35,952 bases of DNA from an uncultured Prevotellaceae bacterium. GTDB lineage: Bacteria > Bacteroidota > Bacteroidia > Bacteroidales > Bacteroidaceae. Below the pieces are notes generated by a model. That model did not search any database, was not told where the DNA came from, and saw only the letters and a list, made by a program, of their open reading frames with translations. The stretch is from contig CADAOD010000033.1 in NCBI GenBank assembly GCA_902789415.1, positions 1 to 35,952 on the forward strand, read 5' to 3'. Of the stretch, positions 26,601 through 32,840 are shown piece after piece (positions within the stretch are counted from its first letter, which is position 1; each line of letters begins with the position of its first letter). A program made the translations under genes and the position numbers.

Positions 26601-27463
26601 CTGTGTTCGAACGCTTCCGCGAGCTCATTCCTGAGTTCCAGCAAAGGGTAGGCGAGGAGTATTCGGCACAGGTGCTTATTCCTGCCTTCCTGTCAGCCTA
26701 TACCACAGGTGCTGGCAGTTCGCTCGACATCTTCCCTGCGCTCACCCGCCTGTTGCCTAACTGGAGTGTGCGTTATGGCGGACTGTCGAAGCTCAGTTGG
26801 GTGAAGAATCACCTGAAGAGTCTGAACCTGAACCATTCGTATAAGAGTATTTACAGTGTGGGTAGCTACGTAAACACCAGCTACTCTACCGTGAGCATCA
26901 ACGAGGCTTTCTCGCCCCTGCTGGGTGTCGATGCTACCTTTAAGAACGACCTTACGGCTAAGATAGAGTATCGCACCACCCGTGTGCTTAATCTCTCGAT
27001 GACCAGTATACAGCTTAACGAGTCGCTCAGTAAGGACTGGGTGGTTGGTCTGGCCTATAAAATCCGCGATTTTAATCTGTTTGGCGCCAAGGGCAATCGT
27101 GCTGTTAGCAAAGCCCAGAATCCCCGCAAAAAGTCGGCAGGCGCTAACGCTAATGCCCAGAACGCAAAACCTCAGGCTCAAAGCCGCAAGACCGGTGTTA
27201 ACCACGATTTGAACCTGCGCCTCGATATGTCGCTGCGCAAGCAGGCGGCCATCACCCGCGATATAGCTACAGGAGTATCATCGGCATCAAGTGGAAACTC
27301 AGCCTTCAAGCTCTCGATGATGGCCGATTACACACTCTCGCGACTGCTCACTCTTACGGCTTATTACGATATGCAAACAAATACGCCGTTGTTGTCAAGC
27401 AGCAGCTATCCCACAACGACGTACGATTTTGGTTTGTCTATGAAGTTCTCGTTAACCCGATAA
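20606..27463 (+). CDS. sprA: SprA/Sov, outer membrane translocon of the type IX secretion system
   Basis: About 2285 residues. The ATG at 20606 gives a clean signal peptide (MRRIVGLLMVALF...AYAQT). SprA forms the giant 36-strand barrel through which T9SS cargo leaves the cell. Recognisable blocks are 'YRNMHLDLRQYKHLQMFVHA', 'GEVWVNELRLMD', 'KRHPMPYDPANFSFSYSH', 'LPLTFSEQFLWNRDFS', 'SINEAFSPLLGVDATFKND' and the terminal 'YDFGLSMKFSLTR'. It is shorter than the roughly 2450-2500 I expect for this lineage. Three places look collapsed: near 26131-26145 (about 80-110 residues absent after 'LKKANQR'), near 26655-26668 (before 'VLIPAFLSAYTTG') and near 26866-26885 (before 'STVSINEAF'). Confidence 0.95.
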   Translation: MRRIVGLLMVALFACAGAYAQTKNYLKMPDNIRETVEYNDSLNVYYIGQKMGDSYLNVPILMTPEEYRQWVEKRALHDFFYKKNEENTQNAGKDKFDLMDMHFDLGPAEKIFGPGGVRIKTQGTAELKIGGNIKKIDNPSLPIRNRKTTSFDFDEKVNLNLNGKVGDKVNMNLNYNTDATFDFDAQNLKLKYEGKEDEIIKLVEAGNITFPSNNSLVKGASSLFGVRTDMQFGRLKLQTVLSQKKSSSKSVSSKGGTQTTAFELDVADYEENRHFFLSHYFRNRYDQAMSTLPNLTTGIEITRVEIWVTNKTGTTSNTRNIVAVADLGEGGQRVPDNNANTLYNTLTTQYADARDIDQTNSVLAGMPDFENGRDYEKLSSARLLTSSEYTVNKALGYISLKSGLQTDQVLAVAYEFTSGGVSYQVGEFAADVTETSKALFVKSLKNTSNNPSQSNWKLMMKNVYYLASKVEKTKFRLDIKFQSDTAGVYLTYIPDQRVKSTTLLKLLGCDRLDNNNKLHANGYFDFVEGYTVSDGRVFLPSTEPFGAYLRQQLLQNGLPASEVGKYVFSELYDSTKTVAKLVAEKDKYLLVGQYKGTSANVISLGSMNVPQGSVVVTAGGVVLTEGTDYSVDYSAGEVTILNQSIIDAGTNVNVSLESDTEYGMQRKTMLGVNWEYELSKSLTLGGTLMHLSEQALTSKVAMGEEPLSNTIWGLSLNWKQESQWLTTMLNKIPFLHVKQPSYISFTGEFAQLIAGTARGTQDNASYVDDFENTKSYIDLSNPKEWTLSSVPSMFAESSDKTGVTSGYNRALLAWYNVDPIFTRRSSTLTPAHIKSDLEQLSNHYVREVYVKELYPNRDQSTYNGATSTLSILNLAYYPQERGPYNLSLGLNSDGTLQQPETKWGGMMRKIDTNDFEQANIEYIEFWLLDPFIYSREQGRASDYAGDLYFNLGEISEDILRDGKKFYESGMPVDGSNNFTTTQWGKIPVQATQTYAFATTTGSRKKQDVGYNGLTDVEEQQYGAYSEWLNNVSGIVTNDSTLQAWRQDPAGDDYHYFRGSDFDNERKSILDRYKRINNPQGNSPETEDQTESYDTSYKSGPDVEDINQDYTLNEYERYYQYKVRISPEILEAYRNGVPPTDCFITDMRTSSVKLRNGDTTSVNWYQFRIPLTEYERKVGSISDFTSVRFMRMFMTGFQKPIVLRFGSLDLVRGEWRVYNQSLGTGAESGTIEVSAVNIEENNDKTPVNYVLPPGISRVTDPSQPQLVENNEQSLDMVVKDLQHGESKAVYRNMHLDLRQYKHLQMFVHANHLVPDDTQLQDGQLAVFVRMGSDYRNNYYEYEIPLQLTPDRSDYSKYATADRRMVWPEENMLDVNLDIFTKLKKARNQAKAQGIGSFNQVYSEADPLKPNNTVRVQGNPTLGEVKVMMIGVRNLADQTKSGEVWVNELRLMDANNNGGWAASGNLNVQLSDFGSVNLTGRYISDGFGGLEESVMQRSTDTQKEYSFTAQLELGKFFPDKAKVSAPLYYSVSHEEVRPRYNPLDTDMLLSDALESAANQHERDSIESIAVTKTRNTNFSLSNLRWGLKTKRHPMPYDPANFSFSYSHSHRNTSGQTTVYEREDQWRGALNYTYSPVYKTWEPFKKLKGKSKWLNFPKAIGFNYLPQNISFNTEMTRNYYELQERDLENLEDQSLPLTFSEQFLWNRDFSMRWDFTKNLHFTFQSATRAEIEEPYTPINKDLYPDQYMAWKDSVKQSIRNWGTPLDYQQQVTASYQFPLNKLPIFDWINADASYSGRYTWVRGTELEDGTSLGNTITSNRQINMNVALNFVTLYNHLPALKKANQRNKGALRVLMMLRSMNISYRSQYYMLLPGFMPNVGDMLGQNKTDGLLTPGLDFAFGLMGDGYINKALSRNWLLQNDNVSTPANINTSKDLQIKAVIEPIRDLKIDLSASRTDTRAKSIQYMYDGMPTTLSGTFNITTISLRGALAGMGNANNGYYSAVFERFRELIPEFQQRVGEEYSAQVLIPAFLSAYTTGAGSSLDIFPALTRLLPNWSVRYGGLSKLSWVKNHLKSLNLNHSYKSIYSVGSYVNTSYSTVSINEAFSPLLGVDATFKNDLTAKIEYRTTRVLNLSMTSIQLNESLSKDWVVGLAYKIRDFNLFGAKGNRAVSKAQNPRKKSAGANANAQNAKPQAQSRKTGVNHDLNLRLDMSLRKQAAITRDIATGVSSASSGNSAFKLSMMADYTLSRLLTLTAYYDMQTNTPLLSSSSYPTTTYDFGLSMKFSLTR

Positions 27464-27472
27464 ACTGTTATC

Positions 27473-27847
27473 TTACGGTTTCATAAATACAAAGTATACC
27501 GCCATTACCAGGCAGAGTGCTGCGGCGGCATGGTTCCAGTGCAGTTGCTCGTGCTGGAAAAAGAAGTTGGCTATTACGGCAAACACTACCAGCGAAATGC
27601 ACTCCTGTATTACCTTTAGCTGTACCAGGTTAAACGGACCGCCATTGTCAATAAATCCGATGCGGTTGGCGGGTACTTGGCAGCAGTACTCAAAAAAGGC
27701 GATTGCCCACGAAAAAGCGATGACCAGGTACAGTGGCCAGTTGCTCGAAATGCCCGACTGTTGCAGGCGCAGATGACCATACCAAGCGAAGGTCATAAAT
27801 ACATTGCTCAGAATGAGCAGTAAGATGGTATATATTCCGTTTGTCAT
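27473..27847 (-). CDS. DUF486 (DMT-like) small inner-membrane protein
   Basis: A 124-residue protein with four predicted membrane helices. 'ILLLILSNVFMTFAWYGHL', 'WAIAFFEYCCQVPANRIG' and a glutamate-rich loop before the last two helices match the DUF486 family, related to small drug/metabolite transporters. Its function is unknown. It follows the TorF-like barrel gene by 15 bp on the same strand and converges on the sprA stop with only 9 bp between, so transcripts may overlap. Complete. Confidence 0.85.
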   Translation of the reverse strand: MTNGIYTILLLILSNVFMTFAWYGHLRLQQSGISSNWPLYLVIAFSWAIAFFEYCCQVPANRIGFIDNGGPFNLVQLKVIQECISLVVFAVIANFFFQHEQLHWNHAAAALCLVMAVYFVFMKP

Positions 27848-27862
27848 GATAGATGCAATGAT

Positions 27863-28576
27863 TTAGAATGCTTTCAGTTTGAAACCGAAAACAAGGTAGG
27901 CATGCTCTGAACTTGGGTTTACGCTTACCTGACCGAACACGGGGATGCTGAACGAGTCGGTAATCTTGATGTCACGGTCGGCTCTGAGTGATATGTCGTT
28001 TACACTGAAACCGTCGGTCTCATAATAAGTGGTGGTATGAGGTACAGCGCCTAATGTAGCCAGCCAGTCGCAGCCTCCCAGTTTGAAGGGTACGTTCGCC
28101 TCTACATAACTACTGTAGGCGCGTTTGCCTTTGCGTGTCAGTCCGTCGTTGCCGGCAAAGTTGGTGTACCATTGTAGTGACAGCGGTCCGAAATCATAGC
28201 CGATGTTTGCCTCGAACACATGGTTGGTGGAATGGGCATTATAGCGCAGATAGCGGTTCTCGGGGTCCAGACCACCGGTCACCCAGTAGTCAGTGATGCT
28301 GATGTTCAGTCCGCTTATGGTATATTCGAGTGTCAGGTCAATCTCACGATTGTCATTGGCATTCGTCAGTCCTACACTGCCCCATGCACTCAGTGATAAC
28401 CCTTTGTAGCTTATGCCAAGAGTGGGTTGCAGCGATGCCTGTCCCAAGTCCACTCCACGCCATACATACTGACTAACCACGTCAGTCTCAACAGTTGTTT
28501 TAACTTCATCTTGAGCGTGTGTTGCTGTTGCGCCAAGAAGGCATGCAAAAGCAAGAAATATGCACTTTTTCATCAT
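27863..28576 (-). CDS. TorF-like putative outer membrane porin
   Basis: A 237-residue protein starting at the ATG at 28576 (one codon later is equally possible); the longer open frame upstream would precede the promoter. The signal peptide ends THA-QD. The mature protein is a chain of amphipathic beta strands beginning 'VETDVVSQYVWRGVDLGQASLQPTLG', which is typical of TorF/Gcw_chp-type porin-like proteins, and ends in an aromatic strand (YLVFGFKLKAF). It is likely a small outer-membrane barrel. The substrate is unknown. It is the first gene of a unit with the DUF486 gene. Confidence 0.75.
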   Translation of the reverse strand: MMKKCIFLAFACLLGATATHAQDEVKTTVETDVVSQYVWRGVDLGQASLQPTLGISYKGLSLSAWGSVGLTNANDNREIDLTLEYTISGLNISITDYWVTGGLDPENRYLRYNAHSTNHVFEANIGYDFGPLSLQWYTNFAGNDGLTRKGKRAYSSYVEANVPFKLGGCDWLATLGAVPHTTTYYETDGFSVNDISLRADRDIKITDSFSIPVFGQVSVNPSSEHAYLVFGFKLKAF

Positions 28577-28596
28577 ATTATTTACATTTTTGGGTG

Positions 28597-28604
28597 CAAA
28601 TTTA
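28597..28604 (-). promoter_or_regulatory. Candidate -7 box of the TorF-like gene
   Basis: Minus strand TAAATTTG fits TAnnTTTG, about 20 bp before the ATG. Only a weak TTTA is found at the -33 distance. Confidence 0.5.
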
Positions 28605-28696
28605 CAACATTTTGCATAATAAAGCAACTTTTTGCAGGTTTTTAATTGCACAATTTGCTTGATTTGTGCACATTTGGAGTATTTTTGTGCATTTTA

Positions 28697-28728
28697 TTTG
28701 GCTGTATGCTCAAAAAAGTGTATTTTTG
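28697..28728 (+). promoter_or_regulatory. Promoter of the etfB-etfA-acd operon
   Basis: TTTG (28697-28700), a 20-bp spacer, then TATTTTTG (28721-28728), 38 bp before the etfB ATG. A second TATTTTTG at 28680-28687, with TTTG at 28654-28657 and a 22-bp spacer, may be a weaker tandem promoter. Confidence 0.8.
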
Positions 28729-28766
28729 CAGCCGATTTTGAAATTTCATTCACATTATTAATAAAT

Positions 28767-29687
28767 ATGGCTTTAAAGATTGTTGTGCTGGCCAAGCAAG
28801 TGCCAGACACCCGTAACGTGGGTAAGGATGCAATGACTGCCGAAGGCACCGTAAACCGTGCAGCCCTTCCCGCCATCTTCAATCCAGAAGATTTAAACGC
28901 CTTGGAGCAGGCCCTTCGTCTGAAGGAGCAGAATCCAGGCTCAACAGTAGGTATCCTCACGATGGGTCCTCCACGTGCAGGTGAAATTATCCGTCAGGGA
29001 CTTTATCGTGGCGCTGATACGGGTTGGTTGCTCACCGACCGTCTCTTCGCTGGTGCTGATACCCTCGCTACTTCTTATGCATTGGCTACGGCCATCAAGA
29101 AGATTGGCGATGTTGACATCGTAATCGGTGGTCGTCAGGCTATCGATGGTGATACCGCTCAGGTTGGTCCTCAGGTTGCTCAGAAGCTGGGTCTCAACCA
29201 GGTGACATACGCTGAGGAGGTACTGAGCGTGAAGGATGGCAAGGCTACTATCAAGCGTGTGATCGACGGTGGTGTGGAGACTGTTGAGGCTCCTCTGCCT
29301 GTTGTTATCACCGTAAACGGAAGCGCTGCTCCTTGTCGTCCCCAGAACGCCAAGCTGGTGATGAAGTACAAGCGCGCTACCTGTCCTATGGAGCGTCCTG
29401 CCGAGGGTACTGCCTACGACTATCTGTACGAGCAGCGTCCTGAGCTCACACTCAACCAGTGGAGCGTAGCTGATGTGGATGGCGATGTAAACCAGTGCGG
29501 TCTGAGTGGCTCACCTACTAAGGTTAAGGCCATCAAGAACATCGTGTTCCAGGCTAAGGAGTCGAAGACTTTGACGGCTTCTGATGCTGATATCGAGGGA
29601 ATGATCAAAGAATTGTTGGACGAAAAAATCTCAGGTACAGGAAGTATCTCAGGAGCTGCTGACCAAGGGTCGCAAGCTCGCCAATGA
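28767..29687 (+). CDS. etfB: Electron transfer flavoprotein, beta subunit, with an altered C terminus
   Basis: A 306-residue ETF beta; the start MALKIVVLAKQVPDTR is the family's, and the longer open frame upstream lies before the promoter. With the alpha subunit it takes electrons from acyl-CoA dehydrogenase. 'IGGRQAIDGDTAQVGPQVA', 'GSAAPCRPQNAKLVM' and 'QCGLSGSPTKVKAIKNIVF' are conserved. Homologs end just after 'IKELL....(I)IG'. Here the frame reads on from DEKI into ISGTGSISGAADQGSQARQ, which is etfA sequence read in the wrong frame. The natural stop, the intergenic gap and the etfA start therefore seem to be missing at about 29629. The body of the protein looks intact. Confidence 0.92.
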   Translation: MALKIVVLAKQVPDTRNVGKDAMTAEGTVNRAALPAIFNPEDLNALEQALRLKEQNPGSTVGILTMGPPRAGEIIRQGLYRGADTGWLLTDRLFAGADTLATSYALATAIKKIGDVDIVIGGRQAIDGDTAQVGPQVAQKLGLNQVTYAEEVLSVKDGKATIKRVIDGGVETVEAPLPVVITVNGSAAPCRPQNAKLVMKYKRATCPMERPAEGTAYDYLYEQRPELTLNQWSVADVDGDVNQCGLSGSPTKVKAIKNIVFQAKESKTLTASDADIEGMIKELLDEKISGTGSISGAADQGSQARQ

Positions 29688-30615
29688 ACTGAAGGTTGAG
29701 CTCCACGCCATTGTTGCCGGTACTGGCATCAAGGGTAAGGTTGAGGATCAGATTCTGCCTTACGGTGTCGATAAGCTGTTTGTTTTCGACGCTAAGGACC
29801 TGTTCCCTTACACCTCAGCCCCACACACAGATATTCTGGTTAACCTCTTCAAGGAGGAGCAGCCACAGATCTGCCTGATGGGTGCTACCGTTATCGGTCG
29901 TGACCTCGGTCCACGTGTATCATCATCACTGACCTCTGGTCTGACAGCCGACTGCACAGAGCTCGAGATTGGTCCTTTCGAGGATAAGAAGAACAACAAG
30001 ACATACGAGAATCTGCTCTATCAGATTCGTCCTGCTTTCGGTGGTAACATCGTGGCTACCATCGTGAACCCCGACCACCGTCCACAGATGGCTACTGTAC
30101 GCTCTGGCGTGATGCAGAAGGCTCTGTACGAGGGTGAGTGCAAGAAGGAGGTTGTTTATCCTGAGGTAAGCAAGTATGTTAGCCCCGAGGCTTTCGTCGT
30201 TAAGGTACTCGATCACCATGTAGAGGCTGCTAAGCACAACCTGAAGGGTGCACCTATCGTTGTTGCTGGTGGTTATGGTGTTGGTTCTAAGGAGAACTTC
30301 GACATGCTGTTCGAGCTGGCTAAGGTGCTGCATGGTGAGGTTGGTGGTAGCCGTGCTGCTGTTGATGCAGGCTGGTTGGACCACGACCGTCAGATTGGTC
30401 AGACAGGTGTTACCGTTCACCCCAAGGTATATATTGCCTGCGGTATCTCCGGACAGATTCAGCACATCGCTGGTATGCAGGATTCTGGTATCATCATCAG
30501 TGTGAACAGCGATCCCGATGCTCCTATCAACCGCATCGCCGACTACGTGATTGTTGGCACCGTTGAGGAGGTTGTTCCAAAGCTGATCAAATATTATAAG
30601 CAGAACTCAAAATAA
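29629..30615 (+). CDS. etfA: Electron transfer flavoprotein, alpha subunit, 5' end missing
   Basis: This frame (+1 to etfB) reads QVQEVSQELLTKGRKLANEL and then a complete ETF alpha, including the FAD-binding C-terminal half 'GGYGVGSKENFDMLFELAKVLHGEVGGSRAAVD' (read in pieces) and 'GQTGVTVHPKVYIACGISGQIQH' (in pieces). About 13 N-terminal residues (the family's first strand, MNN.FVY.EIE-like) and any start codon are absent; the frame is closed by TGA at 29602. The first in-frame ATG (29878) would remove about 80 further conserved residues. The gene is thus either broken, the junction is an assembly error, or it is reached by a frameshift from etfB. The coordinate given is the first etfA-like codon, not a proven start. 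Confidence 0.8.
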   Translation, partial: SQVQEVSQELLTKGRKLANELKVELHAIVAGTGIKGKVEDQILPYGVDKLFVFDAKDLFPYTSAPHTDILVNLFKEEQPQICLMGATVIGRDLGPRVSSSLTSGLTADCTELEIGPFEDKKNNKTYENLLYQIRPAFGGNIVATIVNPDHRPQMATVRSGVMQKALYEGECKKEVVYPEVSKYVSPEAFVVKVLDHHVEAAKHNLKGAPIVVAGGYGVGSKENFDMLFELAKVLHGEVGGSRAAVDAGWLDHDRQIGQTGVTVHPKVYIACGISGQIQHIAGMQDSGIIISVNSDPDAPINRIADYVIVGTVEEVVPKLIKYYKQNSK

Positions 30616-30616
30616 G

Positions 30617-30802
30617 ATGAAAGCTTTAGATTACTTCCTCATCGTCTGCATGATTGCGCTACTCTGTGTAGCCTATTATTTGGTTACAATAGACCATTTT
30701 AAAACCGCTGGCATAATAAACCTCTGTGCTTATGTTGGTAGCGTTGTTTTAAGTGCAAGAATAGGAGGAAGAATATATAAGAAGAATAAAGAAAACAAAT
30801 AA
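30617..30802 (+). CDS. Small two-helix membrane protein in the etf operon
   Basis: A 61-residue frame that begins two bases after the etfA stop and ends 6 bases before the acyl-CoA dehydrogenase start, so its position fits a real gene exactly. It has two hydrophobic stretches (about 6-25 and 31-48) and a very basic tail (GGRIYKKNKENK), which predicts a cytoplasmic C terminus. I recognise no family. Its codon and base use is more AT-rich than the neighbouring genes, which could mark a recent addition to the operon. Confidence 0.6.
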   Translation: MKALDYFLIVCMIALLCVAYYLVTIDHFKTAGIINLCAYVGSVVLSARIGGRIYKKNKENK

Positions 30803-30808
30803 GATATT

Positions 30809-32464
30809 ATGGCAAACTATTATAGCGATCATCCTGAGATCGGGTTCTACTTGAACCACCCCCTGATGGCTCGTATCGTTGAGCTGAAAGAAAAGGGTTT
30901 CGCTGCTGATGCGAAAGAATATGACTACGCTCCCGTTGACCTAGGCGATGCCATCGAGAACTACAAGCAGATTCTCGACATCACTGGCGACGTGGCTGCC
31001 AATATCATCGAGCCAAACTCTGAGAGCGTCGACCTCGAAGGTGGTGTATCAATGCCTCGCCGTTACGGCGGTCTGAATCTGCCTAACACCGTGTTCTCAA
31101 TGCTGTCTGAGATGATTTCTTCTGCCGATGCCGGTTTCCAGAACATCTGGAGCTTGCAGAGCTGTATCGATACCCTCTATGAGTTCGGTAGCGAGGAGCA
31201 GCGTCAGAAGTATATCCCCCGCGTTTGCGCTGGTGAGGGTATGTCTATGGACCTGACTGAGCCTGATGCTGGTTCTGACCTGCAACGCGTGATGCTGAAG
31301 GCTACCTTCGACGAGAAGGAGAACTGTTGGCGTCTGAACGGTGTGAAGCGTTTCATCACCAATGGTGATAGCGATATCCATCTCGTGCTGGCTCGTTCTG
31401 AGGAGGGCACCAAGGACGGACGTGGTCTGTCTATGTTCATCTACGATAAGCGCCAGGGCGGTGTTGACGTTCGTCACATCGAGCACAAGCTGGGTATCCA
31501 TGGCTCACCTACCTGTGAGCTCACCTATAAGAATGCTAAGGCCGAGCTCTGCGGTAGCACTCGTCTGGGTCTGATCAAGTACGTGATGGCTTTGATGAAC
31601 GGTGCTCGTCTGGGTATCGCTGCACAGAGTGTAGGTGTTGAGCAGGAGGCTTACAACGAGGGTCTAGCTTACGCTAAGGAGCGCCAGCAGTTTGGTGAGG
31701 CTATCATCAACTTCCCCGCTGTTTACGATATGCTCTCTCGCATGAAGGCCAAGCTCGATGCCGGTCGTTCACTGCTGTACGAGACAGCCGCTTATGTGGA
31801 TATCTACAAGTGCCTCGAGGATATCGAGCGCGACCGCAAGCTTACACCAGAGGAGAAGCAGGAGTTGAAGAAGTACCAGCGCTTGGCTGATGCCTTCACA
31901 CCACTGGCTAAGGGTATGAACTCAGAGTACGCTAACCAGAATGCTTACGATGCTATCAGCATCCACGGTGGTTCAGGTTTCATCATGGAGTACAAGAGCC
32001 AGCGCCTGTTCCGCGACGCACGTATCTTCTCTATCTACGAGGAGGGTACCACTCAGTTGCAGGTTGTAGCTGCTATCCGCTACATCACTAACGGCACTAT
32101 GCTCCAGAACATCAAGGAGATGGCTGCAAGCATCGAGTGCTGCGACTGCGTAGCTGGTCTGAAGGCTCGCGTTGAGAAGCTCATTCCTGTTTACGAGGAG
32201 GCTCTCGCTGCTGTTAAGGCTCTTGACAATCAGGATGCTCACGACTTCTTGGCTCGTCGTCTATACGACATGACTGCCGAGTTGGTAATGAGTCTGCTCA
32301 TCATCCGTGATGCCAGCAAGGCTCCTGAACTCTTCAAGAAGAGTGCTAACGTATACGTTCGCATGGCCGAGGAGGATGTACTTGGCAAGGCCGCTTACAT
32401 CAAGGCCTTCCAGGTAGAGGACCTTGTTAATTTCAAGGCAAACGATGAAGAGGTTGAGGCTTAA
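30809..32464 (+). CDS. Acyl-CoA dehydrogenase (long Bacteroidetes form), with an N-terminal loss and a doubled catalytic Glu
   Basis: A 551-residue FAD enzyme that passes electrons to EtfAB encoded just upstream. Conserved blocks are 'MSMDLTEPDAGSDLQ', 'FITNGDSDIHLVLARSEEG', 'HKLGIHGSPTCEL', 'GARLGIAAQSVG', 'AYAKERQQFG' and 'AISIHGGSGF'. Two oddities. First, between 'ESVDLEG' (residue 78) and 'SMPRRYGG' homologs have about 27 residues ('...NGR..YA..T..NLD....AG..G'), absent here with the frame kept (position about 31042). Second, the catalytic-base motif, normally IYEGT, reads IYEEGT (Glu411-Glu412, bases 32039-32044). The substrate is unknown; a short- or medium-chain acyl-CoA is the usual guess. 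Confidence 0.93.
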   Translation: MANYYSDHPEIGFYLNHPLMARIVELKEKGFAADAKEYDYAPVDLGDAIENYKQILDITGDVAANIIEPNSESVDLEGGVSMPRRYGGLNLPNTVFSMLSEMISSADAGFQNIWSLQSCIDTLYEFGSEEQRQKYIPRVCAGEGMSMDLTEPDAGSDLQRVMLKATFDEKENCWRLNGVKRFITNGDSDIHLVLARSEEGTKDGRGLSMFIYDKRQGGVDVRHIEHKLGIHGSPTCELTYKNAKAELCGSTRLGLIKYVMALMNGARLGIAAQSVGVEQEAYNEGLAYAKERQQFGEAIINFPAVYDMLSRMKAKLDAGRSLLYETAAYVDIYKCLEDIERDRKLTPEEKQELKKYQRLADAFTPLAKGMNSEYANQNAYDAISIHGGSGFIMEYKSQRLFRDARIFSIYEEGTTQLQVVAAIRYITNGTMLQNIKEMAASIECCDCVAGLKARVEKLIPVYEEALAAVKALDNQDAHDFLARRLYDMTAELVMSLLIIRDASKAPELFKKSANVYVRMAEEDVLGKAAYIKAFQVEDLVNFKANDEEVEA

Positions 32465-32482
32465 TCAGCCCTCATCCAAATA

Positions 32483-32520
32483 AAAAAATCCGATGAATCT
32501 TTTGGTTCATCGGATTTTTT
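32483..32520. terminator. Strong bidirectional terminator after the acyl-CoA dehydrogenase gene
   Basis: A perfect 15-bp inverted repeat (AAAAAATCCGATGAA / TTCATCGGATTTTTT) with an 8-base loop and built-in A and T tracts. It starts 18 bp after the stop codon. The loop and right arm overlap the promoter of the next gene. Confidence 0.92.
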
Positions 32521-32530
32521 TGTATCTTTG
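32501..32530 (+). promoter_or_regulatory. Promoter of the SemiSWEET gene, nested in the terminator
   Basis: TTTG (32501-32504), an 18-bp spacer, then TATCTTTG (32523-32530), 28 bp before the ATG. The -33 element is the loop of the preceding terminator hairpin. Confidence 0.7.
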
Positions 32531-32558
32531 CCCACAACATACCAACAAATTGAGTACT

Positions 32559-32840
32559 ATGGAACAAGGAATCATTTTTGAGATTTGTGGCTGGGTGGCC
32601 ACCATCGGCATGATATTAGGCTATTTACCACAAGCCATCACAACTATCCGCACACGCAATACGGATGGCATTGCACTGCCCACCTTTCTGATGATGGCGG
32701 TGGGAGGCTTTGCCTTTATGCTGCAAGGACTGCTTCACGAACCAAACATTCTATGGGCACTGTTTCTGACCAACCTTGTGACCACGACGTGCAGCTGCAT
32801 CGTGTTTGGCATCAAGATGTATAACGACTACTTTAGTTAA
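32559..32840 (+). CDS. SemiSWEET sugar transporter (MtN3 half-transporter)
   Basis: A 93-residue protein with three membrane helices. 'GWVATIGMILGYLPQAITTIRTRNTDGIALPTFLMM' (read in pieces) contains the PQ motif on helix 1 and the loop typical of SemiSWEETs. These work as dimers to let hexoses or disaccharides diffuse across the inner membrane. I chose the ATG at 32559 because it follows the promoter; the longer open frame starts within the terminator. The stop overlaps the stop of the convergent barrel gene by 8 bp. The sugar is unknown; glucose is plausible next to a glucan PUL and pgi. Confidence 0.88.
   Translation: MEQGIIFEICGWVATIGMILGYLPQAITTIRTRNTDGIALPTFLMMAVGGFAFMLQGLLHEPNILWALFLTNLVTTTCSCIVFGIKMYNDYFS

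Noticed and set aside
28632-28766. Longer etfB start and longer TorF-like start overlapping it
   Set aside because: Both extensions lie upstream of well-placed promoter boxes and encode low-complexity, Cys/Phe/Lys-rich text unlike either family.
29622-29645. Programmed +1 frameshift fusing EtfB to EtfA as a designed feature
   Set aside because: The A6 run would allow it, but the first EtfA strand and the normal EtfB end are both missing, which a designed frameshift does not explain. A deletion or misassembly is simpler. I keep the frameshift only as an alternative to test.
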